From Candidatus Zhuqueibacterota bacterium (GTDB lineage: Bacteria; Zhuqueibacterota; Zhuqueibacteria; Residuimicrobiales; Krinioviventaceae), in assembly GCA_016928775.1 (NCBI GenBank), contig JAFGKD010000089.1, forward strand, positions 28,470-92,469: a stretch of 64,000 bases of DNA, given 5' to 3'. The position numbers and the translations under genes are program-made. This document shows positions 27,531-36,350 of the stretch, one piece after another. Within the stretch, counting starts at the first letter, position 1. The number at the start of each line of letters is the position of its first letter. The notes under the pieces are model-generated. The model was not told the origin of the DNA, made no database searches, and saw nothing but the letters and a program-made list of their open reading frames with translations.

Positions 27531-28994
27531 TCATTTAAGACTAAAGACTCTTGATCCATTGGATATAGGTCGATAAGGTGGATTCGTGATTGTCCTTTTC
27601 TTTTTGGTTTTGATGCCGTTTTTTAGAGTGCGTGCCCGCCGCACTTCCAGCCGCTCGAGGGTGTCGAACTCAACTTGTGCATAATCTTCATCGACATTGA
27701 TGGGAAGGCTGATAACAAAAGTCGTTCCCTCACCCGGTTTGCTCTCGACGTGGATATCACCATTATGCTTCAGCACAATATCTCGACAAATAGCCAGGCC
27801 ATAACCATGTCCATTTGCTTTGTCGGTGTAGAGGGGTTTGAATATTTTCTGCTGCTTCTCCGGAGGAATCCCTGGTCCATTATCGTGGACGCGAAGGTTT
27901 ACTTTTTTATTCTGCCTTTCGAAATATGTTTTGAGGAGAATTCGGGCATCCGGCTTGGCCTCAACAGCGTTTTTGACCAGATTGAACAAAACCTGAATCA
28001 TCAAGCCGTTATCAATCTCAACTTGAGGGATAAATCGATCAAGCTCCTTATCGATAACCACATTGGAGTATTTATATATTGGTTTGACAAAATCAACAAA
28101 CTTGTCAACAACCTGATTCAAACTTGATTTTTCGATATTGGCTTCAAAGCCATCCCTTGACATCAAGCTATTTGACAGGGATGCCATGCTCATAATCATT
28201 TCTTGCGCTTTTTCAAGTCTTTCAATAATATTGCTTTTTTTTCCTTTGTTTCGTACCAGGTCTGCAGCCATTTCAATATTAGCTTGTATACCTGATAAAA
28301 AATTATTCATTTCGTGGCCAATTTTAGCGGCCATTCGCCCTTTCATTGCCAGGTTATCCGACTGAATCAAGCTTTTTTGAAGATTTCCCTTTTCGGTAGC
28401 AAATTCATCCTTTAATTTATTATACTGCAAATTGCGAATCGCTATCGAGGCTTGTTCAAGAAAGATCAGAAATGCCGGCCATTGGCTGGATGAGGCGGGT
28501 AAAAGCGTTTGGCAGCTTTGCAAGTATATTAATCCGACGAGATCAGAATAGAGAAAAAGGGGGGCAATAAGAATATTCTGTTTTTTCACAGATGGATGTG
28601 GGGACGCGCTTGCTTTATAGTTGCAGCACATCGGCTGTTCATTTTGAATAGTGTTCCTGATCAAATTGCGATCAATGACAAAATCTCGCACATGGAGAGG
28701 GTGATTCTGTTTGTCACGCCCAAGCTTGAATTCAATCTTGTTTTCCAAATTTCGCAGGGAAATAAAGCCGCAATCGGCTTGCGTGAAAACCAAAGCGGCA
28801 TATAAAACGCGTTCAAGCGTACTGCTAAAGATATCTGACTGTGTAGCGCAATGAAGTGGATCAAGCATGGAACGGATATATTGATTCCTCTCATCTCGTA
28901 CGCCCAGCCCATTTTCAACAGCGGACCTTCCCGGGTCCATATTATGTATAAAATTGACAAGATTCTTGTTAAAATCCAACCTCTGCCCACTCAC
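27531..28994 (-). CDS. GAF-domain sensor histidine kinase
   Basis: 487 residues, GTG start with GGAGTGAGG upstream. No membrane segment. A GAF-type sensory domain spans about 50-190. The dimerisation/phosphoacceptor helix contains KIGHEMNNF with His227. The catalytic domain has the N-box (FNLVKNAVEA), G1 (DNGPGI) and G2 (GHGYGLAI) motifs. It is a cytosolic kinase that phosphorylates a response regulator in response to a ligand or redox signal bound by GAF. No receiver gene is adjacent. After the ATPase domain come about 55 residues, the last part basic (KNGIKTKKKR). Convergent with the M64 gene. Confidence 0.92.
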   Translation of the reverse strand: MSGQRLDFNKNLVNFIHNMDPGRSAVENGLGVRDERNQYIRSMLDPLHCATQSDIFSSTLERVLYAALVFTQADCGFISLRNLENKIEFKLGRDKQNHPLHVRDFVIDRNLIRNTIQNEQPMCCNYKASASPHPSVKKQNILIAPLFLYSDLVGLIYLQSCQTLLPASSSQWPAFLIFLEQASIAIRNLQYNKLKDEFATEKGNLQKSLIQSDNLAMKGRMAAKIGHEMNNFLSGIQANIEMAADLVRNKGKKSNIIERLEKAQEMIMSMASLSNSLMSRDGFEANIEKSSLNQVVDKFVDFVKPIYKYSNVVIDKELDRFIPQVEIDNGLMIQVLFNLVKNAVEAKPDARILLKTYFERQNKKVNLRVHDNGPGIPPEKQQKIFKPLYTDKANGHGYGLAICRDIVLKHNGDIHVESKPGEGTTFVISLPINVDEDYAQVEFDTLERLEVRRARTLKNGIKTKKKRTITNPPYRPISNGSRVFSLK

Positions 28995-29279
28995 CGATGC
29001 CTCACTCCGTCAACAAAATCGCGTTGTGTCATTAACCACACGTTGAGTCGTTGCTTATTATTTGGCTGGTGAGAGCAAACAAAGTGCCATAGACTACACA
29101 ACTCACATTTTCAGGTACATTATTTTACTGTATTTCCTATACTTATTAATGTATATTTTTGTTTGTTTTTCGCGACTTTTGGCGGTTTCGTGTGGCCATG
29201 TGAGTTCAATAATGTTATTCAACGTCCTTTTCGTAATTTTGGATGCTCGAGTAAAATTCACATTTTTCTATTACAGAGC

Positions 29280-29528
29280 TTAAACATTTTCAAACAGATT
29301 TGTCTGCACAACTGTTCTTTTTGCGGTTTCGATCCGGTTCAGTTCATCTATACGATCATCCAGTGCGTCGAGGATCATCATGTGATCGCCGGAAAGCAAT
29401 TTTTTATCAAATTCTTTTTCAATGAGTTGTAATGTTTCATCCAGGTTATCTGCTTTCTGCAAGAGCAGATTTTTATCATCAAAATTTGCCCAATACTTTT
29501 CCCAATCGGGCAATGTATGTTTATACAT
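29280..29528 (-). CDS. Small conserved-looking protein of unknown function, lexA operon
   Basis: 82 residues with a strong AAGGAGGT site before the ATG, which supports it being real. Mostly helical and rich in Asp/Glu/Leu (NLDETLQLIEKEFDKKLL, ILDALDDRIDELNRIE), with coiled-coil character in the second half. No membrane segment or known motif. It lies 40 bases after the preceding small gene and is third in the leftward lexA unit, so it may be DNA-damage inducible. Confidence 0.65.
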   Translation of the reverse strand: MYKHTLPDWEKYWANFDDKNLLLQKADNLDETLQLIEKEFDKKLLSGDHMMILDALDDRIDELNRIETAKRTVVQTNLFENV

Positions 29529-29568
29529 TTAAACCTCCTTTTCGATTATGGAAACACAAAGATGATTT

Positions 29569-29988
29569 TTATGCTGCTTCACCATAGGCAATACCGGTTG
29601 AATCTGTGTGTAACTCATCATAATATTCGGCTTTGATAATATCTCGAATAGCCGCCAAAATATTTTCTTTCCATTCGATGAGCTCACTTTTCCAGGTATT
29701 CAACTCAAAGCTCAGCAATGTACCCTGCTCATAATGATCATAAATATCACTGTCTATTCGATCCCACAACTCATCGATTTCCCGAGAGAGTCCATCATTG
29801 TAAAATTGAATGTATGTGTAAAATTCATCATAGGACATATTATAGTTTTCATAGAGCGTTTCAAACGCCTTGTTCACATCTTCGAGCGCACGCTCCATCA
29901 AATCAGCGGGATGATCCAAATCTTTCAATGCAAAAATATTGTCGGTCATTTCGGCCATTAATGGATCGATCTGAATTTGCTTTTTCAT
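29569..29988 (-). CDS. Small acidic protein of unknown function, lexA operon
   Basis: 139 residues from the ATG at 29988, which has AAAGG at the right distance; an ATG three codons earlier abuts that site and is less likely. Predicted all-helical and acidic, with many Tyr/Asp/Glu (YENYNMSYDEFYTYIQFYND, IDSDIYDHYEQG). No known motif. It starts 15 bases after the lexA stop, so it is very likely translated from the lexA transcript. Function unknown; an SOS role is inferred from position only. Confidence 0.65.
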   Translation of the reverse strand: MKKQIQIDPLMAEMTDNIFALKDLDHPADLMERALEDVNKAFETLYENYNMSYDEFYTYIQFYNDGLSREIDELWDRIDSDIYDHYEQGTLLSFELNTWKSELIEWKENILAAIRDIIKAEYYDELHTDSTGIAYGEAA

Positions 29989-30003
29989 TTTTTTCATCCT
30001 TTG

Positions 30004-30624
30004 CTAAAATTTTCTCAACAAACCACGTACCAGTCCGATAATATAAAAGTGGGGATAGTCTCGCTCGACATAGATCGGCTGCATTGTCTGATTTTCCGGT
30101 TGCAGGCGAATACGATCGTGCTCCCGATATATTCTTTTTACCGTTGCTTCATCATCCAGCAAAGCAATGACGATATCACCGTTGCGACACTGTTGTGTTT
30201 TTTGTACGACCAGGATATCGCCATCACGAATATCCGCATCGATCATACTCAAGCCGCGGACGCGCAATAAAAAGGAATCACTATATCCGACCCATTGCGA
30301 ATCAATGAGCATATCGCCTTCTTTCTCTTCATAGGCCAATTGCGGCATACCAGCCTGCACCTGTCCCAGAATCGGTAAGCTGCGGATACGATCCGCAGTC
30401 AGTTCCCCCTGATTAACAATGCCGAGGGAACGAGATTTACGATCATCTTTGATAAGGTGCCCTTTATCTCTCAGAATAGTCAAAATCCTGTGAATTCCGG
30501 CGGTCGATGATTGGCCAAACATTGTTGCCAATTCTCGAACCGTTGGCGGAAAACCGTTTTGTGACTGAAATTCTCGCACTGCATCTAAAACCCGCTGCTG
30601 CTTCTTTGTCAATTCACTTGTCAT
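30004..30624 (-). CDS. lexA: LexA repressor (SOS regulator)
   Basis: 206 residues from the ATG at 30624, chosen because the promoter and an operator lie just upstream; two earlier in-frame ATGs fall inside the promoter/operator. The N-terminal winged helix (TKKQQRVLDAVREF... FPPTVRELA) binds the SOS box. The C-terminal S24 domain shows the self-cleavage site Ala91-Gly92 (VQAGMP), Ser126 (RGLSM) and Lys163 (ATVKRI). In DNA damage RecA stimulates self-cleavage and releases the regulon. Boxes of the GAAC-N4-GTTC type overlap its own promoter, so it autoregulates. Two small unknown genes follow in the same unit. Confidence 0.96.
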   Translation of the reverse strand: MTSELTKKQQRVLDAVREFQSQNGFPPTVRELATMFGQSSTAGIHRILTILRDKGHLIKDDRKSRSLGIVNQGELTADRIRSLPILGQVQAGMPQLAYEEKEGDMLIDSQWVGYSDSFLLRVRGLSMIDADIRDGDILVVQKTQQCRNGDIVIALLDDEATVKRIYREHDRIRLQPENQTMQPIYVERDYPHFYIIGLVRGLLRKF

Positions 30625-30646
30625 AGTCAATCTATCACTATCTAAT

Positions 30647-30662
30647 GTAAACATTTGTTTAC
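30647..30662. promoter_or_regulatory. SOS (LexA) box at the lexA start point
   Basis: GTAAACATTTGTTTAC is a perfect palindrome with the AAC-ATTT-GTT core of Gram-positive-type SOS boxes (GAAC-N4-GTTC). It lies just downstream of the -10 box. Confidence 0.75.
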
Positions 30663-30665
30663 CCA

Positions 30666-30694
30666 AAGATAGATATATTATGAACATTTGTCAA
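30666..30694 (-). promoter_or_regulatory. lexA promoter
   Basis: Read leftward, TTGACA (30694-30689), a 17-base spacer and TATCTT (30671-30666) form a good sigma70 promoter. The -35 overlaps one SOS box and the predicted start point falls at the other, as expected for an autoregulated lexA. Confidence 0.75.
30682..30693. promoter_or_regulatory. SOS (LexA) box over the lexA -35
   Basis: GAACATTTGTCA shares GAACATTTGT with the other two sites in this interval and overlaps the TTGACA element. It is a weaker right half-site. Confidence 0.6.
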
Positions 30695-30953
30695 GCATTT
30701 TTTTCTAATTTTTTAGTACTCATTTCTCTATTTTGTTCAAATTTCCATGTCAACAATAGCCGCAGCAGGCTTTTGAGTGAGTGAGACTGCAAAGAATTTA
30801 TAATCATTGAACAATTATTAGGATGGAGATACAAAAAAGTAAAAGAGCATAAAGAAATAAATTGAAGGAAAACATTGCTGGGCGCCCAGCCTCGAGACAG
30901 GATTTGACCCGACATGCACAGATACCAGCGATCCGGCAGTTCATTTAAAATAT

Positions 30954-30967
30954 AAACATTTGTTCAC
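30954..30967. promoter_or_regulatory. Third SOS-like box, beyond the rhomboid stop
   Basis: AAACATTTGTTCAC repeats the same core 0.26 kb from the lexA promoter, directly downstream of the rhomboid gene (stop at 30969). It could serve a leftward promoter reading through to lexA, or a small transcript in the 30.70-30.95 kb gap. A 74-codon leftward frame there (30915-30691) has no ribosome binding site. Confidence 0.55.
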
Positions 30968-30968
30968 C

Positions 30969-31625
30969 TCAGTAATAAACACGATAGCGTCTTTTTTCAA
31001 ATTTGCGAATGAGAAGAACACCTGCTATAAAACCGCCCACATGGGCAAACCAGGCAACACCGCTGCCGCCAGAAAAAAGAGCGTTTAGTATTTGCATAAC
31101 AAACCAAAAGCCCAGGACAAAAATAGCAGGCAAGCTGATCGTCCGCCATAGCCAAAGAAACGGGAACAGTGGCAAAAGCACCCGCACGCGCGTTTGCGGG
31201 AATCTTACCGCGTAAGCCCCAAGAATACCACTGATCGCACCGCTTGCACCGACCATGGGTATGTTCGAAAATGGTCCCATAATAAAATGACTGAAAAAAG
31301 CAGCAAGACCGCAGATCAAATAAAAAAGAACAAAACGTATATGCCCACAGATACCTTCAATATTATCACCAAAAATCCACAAATAGAGCATGTTGCCCAG
31401 CAAATGCAGCATACCACCATGCAAAAACATAGACGTTAATATGGTCTGCAATCGTTCGCCGTGGATGATCAGATCCGGGATCGCACCAAAATTATACAAA
31501 AAAGCAAGGTAATTCTCGCGAGTCAAAAATAGCTGATAGATAAAAATCCCGACGTTCATGACAATTATCGCAATTGTGATAAACGGGAAAAGCTTCCTCG
31601 GATTGTCATCGTGGATTGGAATCAT
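30969..31625 (-). CDS. Rhomboid-family intramembrane serine protease
   Basis: 218 residues with about six membrane helices. HGGMLHLLGNMLYLWIFGDN near 70-88 is the conserved rhomboid loop/TM2 pattern, GASGAISG near 127 contains the catalytic Ser, and AHVGGFIAG near 192 the catalytic His. It cleaves membrane-protein segments within the bilayer. Only one base separates it from the upstream M23 gene's stop, so these form an operon with the glycosyltransferase. Confidence 0.93.
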   Translation of the reverse strand: MIPIHDDNPRKLFPFITIAIIVMNVGIFIYQLFLTRENYLAFLYNFGAIPDLIIHGERLQTILTSMFLHGGMLHLLGNMLYLWIFGDNIEGICGHIRFVLFYLICGLAAFFSHFIMGPFSNIPMVGASGAISGILGAYAVRFPQTRVRVLLPLFPFLWLWRTISLPAIFVLGFWFVMQILNALFSGGSGVAWFAHVGGFIAGVLLIRKFEKRRYRVYY

Positions 31626-31626
31626 A

Positions 31627-33753
31627 TTAATCCACGTAAAATGTATTTAATTGCCTGGCAACATTTCCGGCTTGATCCTTGAGCACAATCTCGACTGTAT
31701 GCTGTCCTTTTGACAAAACGTTTTCCGGCGTGTAAAAAATAGCTGTCGCTTCGGGATCGTACTCGGCGATTACCTTTTCGCCATCGAGTTTCAAAATCCG
31801 GTTTCTTTCACCAGCGATGCCGGACAAATTATCTTTAAAAATACAACGTAAAGTCGGCGTGCTTTGCGAGGTGCGCGATCCATTACTCGGGTACAAAGAA
31901 TAAATAACCGGTGGCTCGATGTCGCGAACCAGTGCATAAGTGCCAAAACTCGAGATGTGACCTGAAATTCGTCGCTCATGAATTTTATCATTCCCGACAA
32001 ATCGCATGCTGCCGCCAGCTTTCATATAAAGACCGAGCTTGTTGGGCAAAATGGTGCTATCCGGATAGACAAGTGAAAGTGTTGCACCCTTGTCAAGGGG
32101 GACATCGACCGGATCAATTCGATAATAATTGCCGACAATATCGTATTCGTTTTTATTGTCCGGTAGTATGGCTGTTGTTCGAACAAAAATATCCTTAAAA
32201 AGTGAGTTTGTCGCAAAGTCCAGCTTGCATATTCCATCATCCGAGAGGACTGATTTTACCTGTCCACGCGGTACGGTGGCAAACTCAATCCATTCGTTTT
32301 GCATCAAGGTATCGCCCGCTTGTGTCACATAGATGATCGACAAAGGAAGTGGTCCACTATCGCAGCCCGAGAGTGGCCAGGCACCAATATACGAAGAAGA
32401 GCGCTGCAACAGCGGCATCCGATAGGTTTTGCCAGAACAGCGCCAACCCGAAACAATCGGTTCGGCCAAGAGGGGTATACGTGAAGACAAATGAATTCTG
32501 AGATAGCGGTCATAAAATCCCACATCCAATTTAATATCTTTTTTGGGTACCTCTTGATTCTCATCACTTATAGTAATGACGCTGTTTGGAGGGATCGGTC
32601 CATAGAGAGAATCGATCGGCGTCTCTTGCTCCTGCGCGAACAGCGACTCCCCATCGACAACCAATCGACCGGAAACATGTGAGGTATTCCCCCAGAAATC
32701 TTTAACCGTAATTGTAAAGCTGTGCGAGCCGCCATCCAATTTGAGCGCTCCCGGCGGAATTTCGACAATCTCTCCTGGCTCAACACGATTCGAATCAACG
32801 CCACTATTGAAAAAATCCACAACTCCGGCATATGGTTCTCGACTCGAGTAAAAAGACAGTTTGTTACCAACATCTCGAAACAGGTTATAGATATAGCCGT
32901 TACCGTAAATGCGTTGACGGTAATCACGATCCAAATTAAAATGATTATTGACAGAATAAGAAAACTTGTCGTATTGGGTAGCAAAAATGAGCTGGTCATC
33001 AACATAGACTTCATTTCGATACGTGCCGAACTTGTTCGAGACACTATCCATTTGATCAAAAGTATCGATGCCAAAACCAATGCGACCAGAGACAACGATG
33101 GCATCTTTCACCTTATATTGACCATTACCGTTATAAACAGGCCAAAAAAGCCTGGGGATAAAATCACCATTCACCGAGGATAGTGCATCCATGGATTGAA
33201 TGAGAATTTTTGTGATCTGCGGCGCGATATTGTCAATGACTTTATAGCCTTTTAGCAAAGGATTCATCGGATTGGATGCCGCATCCCGCAGTTCAAAATG
33301 CAGGTGCGGATAACCCACGCCGCTATCACCGGAGAGGGCGATGAGGTCTCCCTGCTTGACTCGAAATTGAGAACTCCTGGGATAAAGCTGAATTTCATAC
33401 ATATTTCGACGCTTTTGTTCGGCCTTGACATAAGCTTCAATCTCATCGCTAAACTTTTCAAGATGACCATAAACGGCGATTTCTCCGGTATCAAGGGTTA
33501 AATAAAGCGCTCGACCGTAACCGAACGGCGATACCCGTATGCGTGAGATATAACCATCTCGAACAGCGTAAATGGGATAACCGGTTTTCCCCCACGTTTT
33601 CACATCAAAACCGGCGTGAAAGCGCCCACCTCGGGATTCGGCAAATGACGATGTGAAAAGCTGACTCGCATCCGTAGGCCATATGTATTCCTGGGCAAAA
33701 ATTACCTTTGCAAAGATGAGAAAAGAGCTGGTGAATAATAAAATGCGTTGCAT
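31627..33753 (-). CDS. Exported M23-family metallopeptidase with C-terminal beta domains
   Basis: 708 residues with a signal peptide (LLFTSSFLIFAKVIFAQ). The LytM/M23 domain lies in the first 170 residues: GGRFHAGFDVKT (His and Asp zinc ligands), YGHLEKF and PHLHFELR. The remainder is a long beta-rich region with Ig-like features (DGGSHSFTITVKDFWGNTS, GQHTVEIVLKDQAGN), more than a usual M23 protein carries. Family members cut peptidoglycan cross-bridges or activate amidases. The beta domains may anchor it to the envelope. It sits 3 bases after the glycosyltransferase gene and 1 base before rhomboid. Confidence 0.88.
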   Translation of the reverse strand: MQRILLFTSSFLIFAKVIFAQEYIWPTDASQLFTSSFAESRGGRFHAGFDVKTWGKTGYPIYAVRDGYISRIRVSPFGYGRALYLTLDTGEIAVYGHLEKFSDEIEAYVKAEQKRRNMYEIQLYPRSSQFRVKQGDLIALSGDSGVGYPHLHFELRDAASNPMNPLLKGYKVIDNIAPQITKILIQSMDALSSVNGDFIPRLFWPVYNGNGQYKVKDAIVVSGRIGFGIDTFDQMDSVSNKFGTYRNEVYVDDQLIFATQYDKFSYSVNNHFNLDRDYRQRIYGNGYIYNLFRDVGNKLSFYSSREPYAGVVDFFNSGVDSNRVEPGEIVEIPPGALKLDGGSHSFTITVKDFWGNTSHVSGRLVVDGESLFAQEQETPIDSLYGPIPPNSVITISDENQEVPKKDIKLDVGFYDRYLRIHLSSRIPLLAEPIVSGWRCSGKTYRMPLLQRSSSYIGAWPLSGCDSGPLPLSIIYVTQAGDTLMQNEWIEFATVPRGQVKSVLSDDGICKLDFATNSLFKDIFVRTTAILPDNKNEYDIVGNYYRIDPVDVPLDKGATLSLVYPDSTILPNKLGLYMKAGGSMRFVGNDKIHERRISGHISSFGTYALVRDIEPPVIYSLYPSNGSRTSQSTPTLRCIFKDNLSGIAGERNRILKLDGEKVIAEYDPEATAIFYTPENVLSKGQHTVEIVLKDQAGNVARQLNTFYVD

Positions 33754-33756
33754 AGC

Positions 33757-35025
33757 TTATTTTCTACAAATAGTGTTGAGAACCTCGGTTAATTGTTCTG
33801 TTTGTTTCACTCGGTTGAATCGATCCAGGTTCAAATTGATGCTTATTGAATTCCATTTCGTATGCAAAAATTCCTTCAAACGGAGAAATATCTTGTCTGG
33901 ATCAAAAGAATCCGTAACGTACGCCAGCGCATAGTCGCTTAACAGCGCGTTGGTATATCGGCTGTTGCTTATTGCAAAAACAGGTTTGTGAGCACCGATA
34001 TATTCAAAAGTTTTGCCCGGAATGAACGTATCCGTTTCGCGTGCTTTGGCAATCAACAAAAGTGCATTCGCGTTGACAAGGTACTTGACCGATTCCGAGT
34101 GATCCTGATGCCCGATAATATCAACAACTTTTGCAAGACCTCTTTTTTTCACCTCTTTAGCCAAGCACCCCAGCGCATCAAAACCCACAAACTGTACGCG
34201 CAACCGTGCCAGAGTCTGCGGCGTTTGCTGTTGCATTTTAACAAGGGCATCTAAAAACGGCATTGGATCCGCAAATTTATTGATCGTACCACTATAACAG
34301 AGTGTAAATAGCGTATTGTCGCCTTGCGCCGCACTGTCAAAATCCTGCGGATCAAATCCATTTGTAATAATGTAAAACTTTTTCGGTTCAAATGACACCG
34401 ATTTAAACGCGAGGTCAATACCGGGAGACGCTGAAACCACAGCATCGGCGTCAGCGATCACACTTTTTTGCAGTCGATAATTTTGTTTGTATTGCCATCG
34501 CGTTGGCTCATGAACAATATGGCTTCCTGCCCACCCATCGCGAAAATCAGTTAACCAGGGCAGTTTATATTTTTTCACAATTCGACGCCCTATCATATGT
34601 ACCGAGTGTGGTGGTGACGACGTCATCAAGGCATCAAATTTTTCACCTGCAAGTAGATCTTTGACTGCCTTTTGAACAAAGGGTTGCCATAAAATTTTGC
34701 TATCCGGCATCAACAAAAACGGCAATAGCTTTTCATTCAAAAAAGTGCCAATGCTCATACGACTATTATCGGTCTGAGTCTGGATGGATGTTTTGCCCAT
34801 TCGAGCTAACAGTCTTTGTGGATCATAAGACTCGGTGCGAAAAACGCGCGCATCTCGTACATCTTGTAGCAAAGATAAATCTGTCGCCCAATAGGCAATT
34901 GGTTTCACCGTTACGACCGTTGGTCTCCAGCCAAATTGAGGCAAATACTTTACAAATTTGGCTACTCTTTGAGCACCTCCCAGGCCGAGCGGCGGAAAAT
35001 AATATGTCAGGATGAGCACTTTCAT
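33757..35025 (-). CDS. Glycosyltransferase family 4 protein
   Basis: 422 residues from the ATG at 35025 (MKVLILTYYFPPLGLGGAQR), the typical opening of a GT4/GT-B enzyme; a TTG start seven codons earlier is possible. The N-domain donor-side loop GGAQRVAKFVKYL and the C-domain segment GKTFEYIGAHKPVFAISN near 358 match GT4 transferases related to WcaI/WbuB. It transfers a sugar from a nucleotide donor, probably to a lipid-linked or surface glycan, at the cytosolic membrane face. It heads the leftward operon GT4-M23-rhomboid. Confidence 0.88.
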   Translation of the reverse strand: MKVLILTYYFPPLGLGGAQRVAKFVKYLPQFGWRPTVVTVKPIAYWATDLSLLQDVRDARVFRTESYDPQRLLARMGKTSIQTQTDNSRMSIGTFLNEKLLPFLLMPDSKILWQPFVQKAVKDLLAGEKFDALMTSSPPHSVHMIGRRIVKKYKLPWLTDFRDGWAGSHIVHEPTRWQYKQNYRLQKSVIADADAVVSASPGIDLAFKSVSFEPKKFYIITNGFDPQDFDSAAQGDNTLFTLCYSGTINKFADPMPFLDALVKMQQQTPQTLARLRVQFVGFDALGCLAKEVKKRGLAKVVDIIGHQDHSESVKYLVNANALLLIAKARETDTFIPGKTFEYIGAHKPVFAISNSRYTNALLSDYALAYVTDSFDPDKIFLRLKEFLHTKWNSISINLNLDRFNRVKQTEQLTEVLNTICRK

Positions 35026-35171
35026 TCCATGCGCCAAAGATAGCAATATAAAGCTTCATATTCAAGATTTACATTTTACAAACCAAAGTTCAACGGGTGA
35101 GCTGTCATCAAAAGGAAAAATTAATCTTGACATTATGAAATAAATTGTTAACTTTACTGTTCGCAAAACGA

Positions 35172-35245
<74 letters not shown>

Positions 35246-35251
35246 CTATAA

Positions 35252-35280
35252 AGAAGCCCCTGACCTACTGGGGCTTTTTT
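35252..35280 (+). terminator. Intrinsic terminator after tRNA-fMet
   Basis: AGCCCC (35255-35260) pairs with GGGGCT (35270-35275), followed by five more Ts. Confidence 0.85.
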
Positions 35281-35301
35281 CATTTTATCACCGTATTTAA
35301 T

Positions 35302-35331
35302 GGCCGCCTTCACCACGCGGCCTTTTTTTTT
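35302..35331 (+). terminator. Second tandem terminator
   Basis: GGCCGC (35302-35307) pairs with GCGGCC (35317-35322) and is followed by nine Ts. Two terminators in a row insulate the tRNA from the small gene downstream. Confidence 0.85.
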
Positions 35332-35338
35332 GCAAAAA

Positions 35339-35638
35339 ATGAAAATGGAAATACAAAAGGCTGTTTTCGAAACCAATAAAATTCAACGTTCGGGTATAGT
35401 CGGACCTTTTGAAATTACACGCGGCGATCAAGTCGCCCTGATCACAAACATCGGAGCCAATTGGTTCTCGCCTATATTGCATTTCGTTGAATGCGCTCAG
35501 ACTATCAATCTCCGCTGGGTGACGGTTTTGGGTGGAATCAGCGAAGGTCTTGCATCAAAGAGCAGCGCAGAAATGATGGGGCCGGCTTTTGTTTCAGCCG
35601 ATAAGGCGATGAAAAAGTTAAAAAAGCTGGGATACTAG
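35339..35638 (+). CDS. Hypothetical protein
   Basis: About 99 residues from an ATG at 35339 (or 97 from the ATG at 35345). No ribosome binding site is visible, and the start is only 8 bases after the T-run of a terminator, so it may be leaderless or start differently. The sequence (SGIVGPFEITRGDQVALITN, KAMKKLKKLGY at the end) looks protein-like, with no family recognised. It converges on the methyltransferase gene with 4 bases between. Confidence 0.5.
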   Translation: MKMEIQKAVFETNKIQRSGIVGPFEITRGDQVALITNIGANWFSPILHFVECAQTINLRWVTVLGGISEGLASKSSAEMMGPAFVSADKAMKKLKKLGY

Positions 35639-35642
35639 CTTT

Positions 35643-36197
35643 TCACTTTTCAAGCAAAGCCGCCCGACTTTTTGGAATTATCACATCTTCACGAACCTTC
35701 AACCCGCAATTTTTTGCTGTCATAATTGTACGCGCAAAATTTACTTGTGAAACGTGTCCTTTTGGTTCTGAAACCAACATGTATCCGCCATCTTTAAGAG
35801 CATCAAAGAGTTCTCTGAAAAAAACAGTTTGATCCGGAACCTCATGGACAACAGAAAACGCCAAAATAAAATCAATACTTTCCTGCAGATCTTGTATATT
35901 TAAACCATTCGAATTGGCGAGCCGTAAAGATATTCGTCTGTAAATTTCCAGTTTTTCTGCGTGTCGCTGCAATTTACCCAGCATTTTTTCCTGCACATCC
36001 AGACAAATCACTTTGCCCCTCTCCCCCACCATCTGTGCCATGGGCAGGCTGAAAAATCCCATCGCACAGCCAACATCCATGACAATGTCTCCGTCCTTTA
36101 TGAATGGTCGCAAGATTTTTTGCGGCGAGTGCCACAGCTTTCGCACAGGACTCGCTAACAAATATCCAACCCAAATGGGACATATATGTTCGGCCAT
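35643..36197 (-). CDS. Class I SAM-dependent methyltransferase
   Basis: 184 residues from the ATG at 36197, which has AAGGAG at good spacing. The SAM-binding motif is MDVGCAMGFFSLPMA near residue 40, followed by VICLDVQEKML (acidic end of strand 2) and ILAFSVVHEVPD. The size fits a minimal methyltransferase domain. Substrate unknown. It is the last gene after the corrinoid protein and MttB-like methyltransferase on this strand, 153 bases away, so a link to one-carbon metabolism is possible but not shown. Confidence 0.88.
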   Translation of the reverse strand: MAEHICPIWVGYLLASPVRKLWHSPQKILRPFIKDGDIVMDVGCAMGFFSLPMAQMVGERGKVICLDVQEKMLGKLQRHAEKLEIYRRISLRLANSNGLNIQDLQESIDFILAFSVVHEVPDQTVFFRELFDALKDGGYMLVSEPKGHVSQVNFARTIMTAKNCGLKVREDVIIPKSRAALLEK

Positions 36198-36350
36198 TGT
36201 TTTCTCCTTTTGTTCATATCCTTGCAATTTTTACGACGAAAAAAGATGGAAATTATTGCATAAAAAAATCGATGAACAGAGAACAATGGGGCTTGTTCAA
36301 TGGAGACCATCATCATCGAGAGTGTTTGATTTTAGGGAGGTAAATGTGAA

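Noticed and set aside
30691..30915. 74-codon leftward frame downstream of the third SOS box, a possible SOS-induced toxin
   Set aside because: Has one hydrophobic stretch and suggestive position, but no ribosome binding site; composition resembles non-coding DNA.
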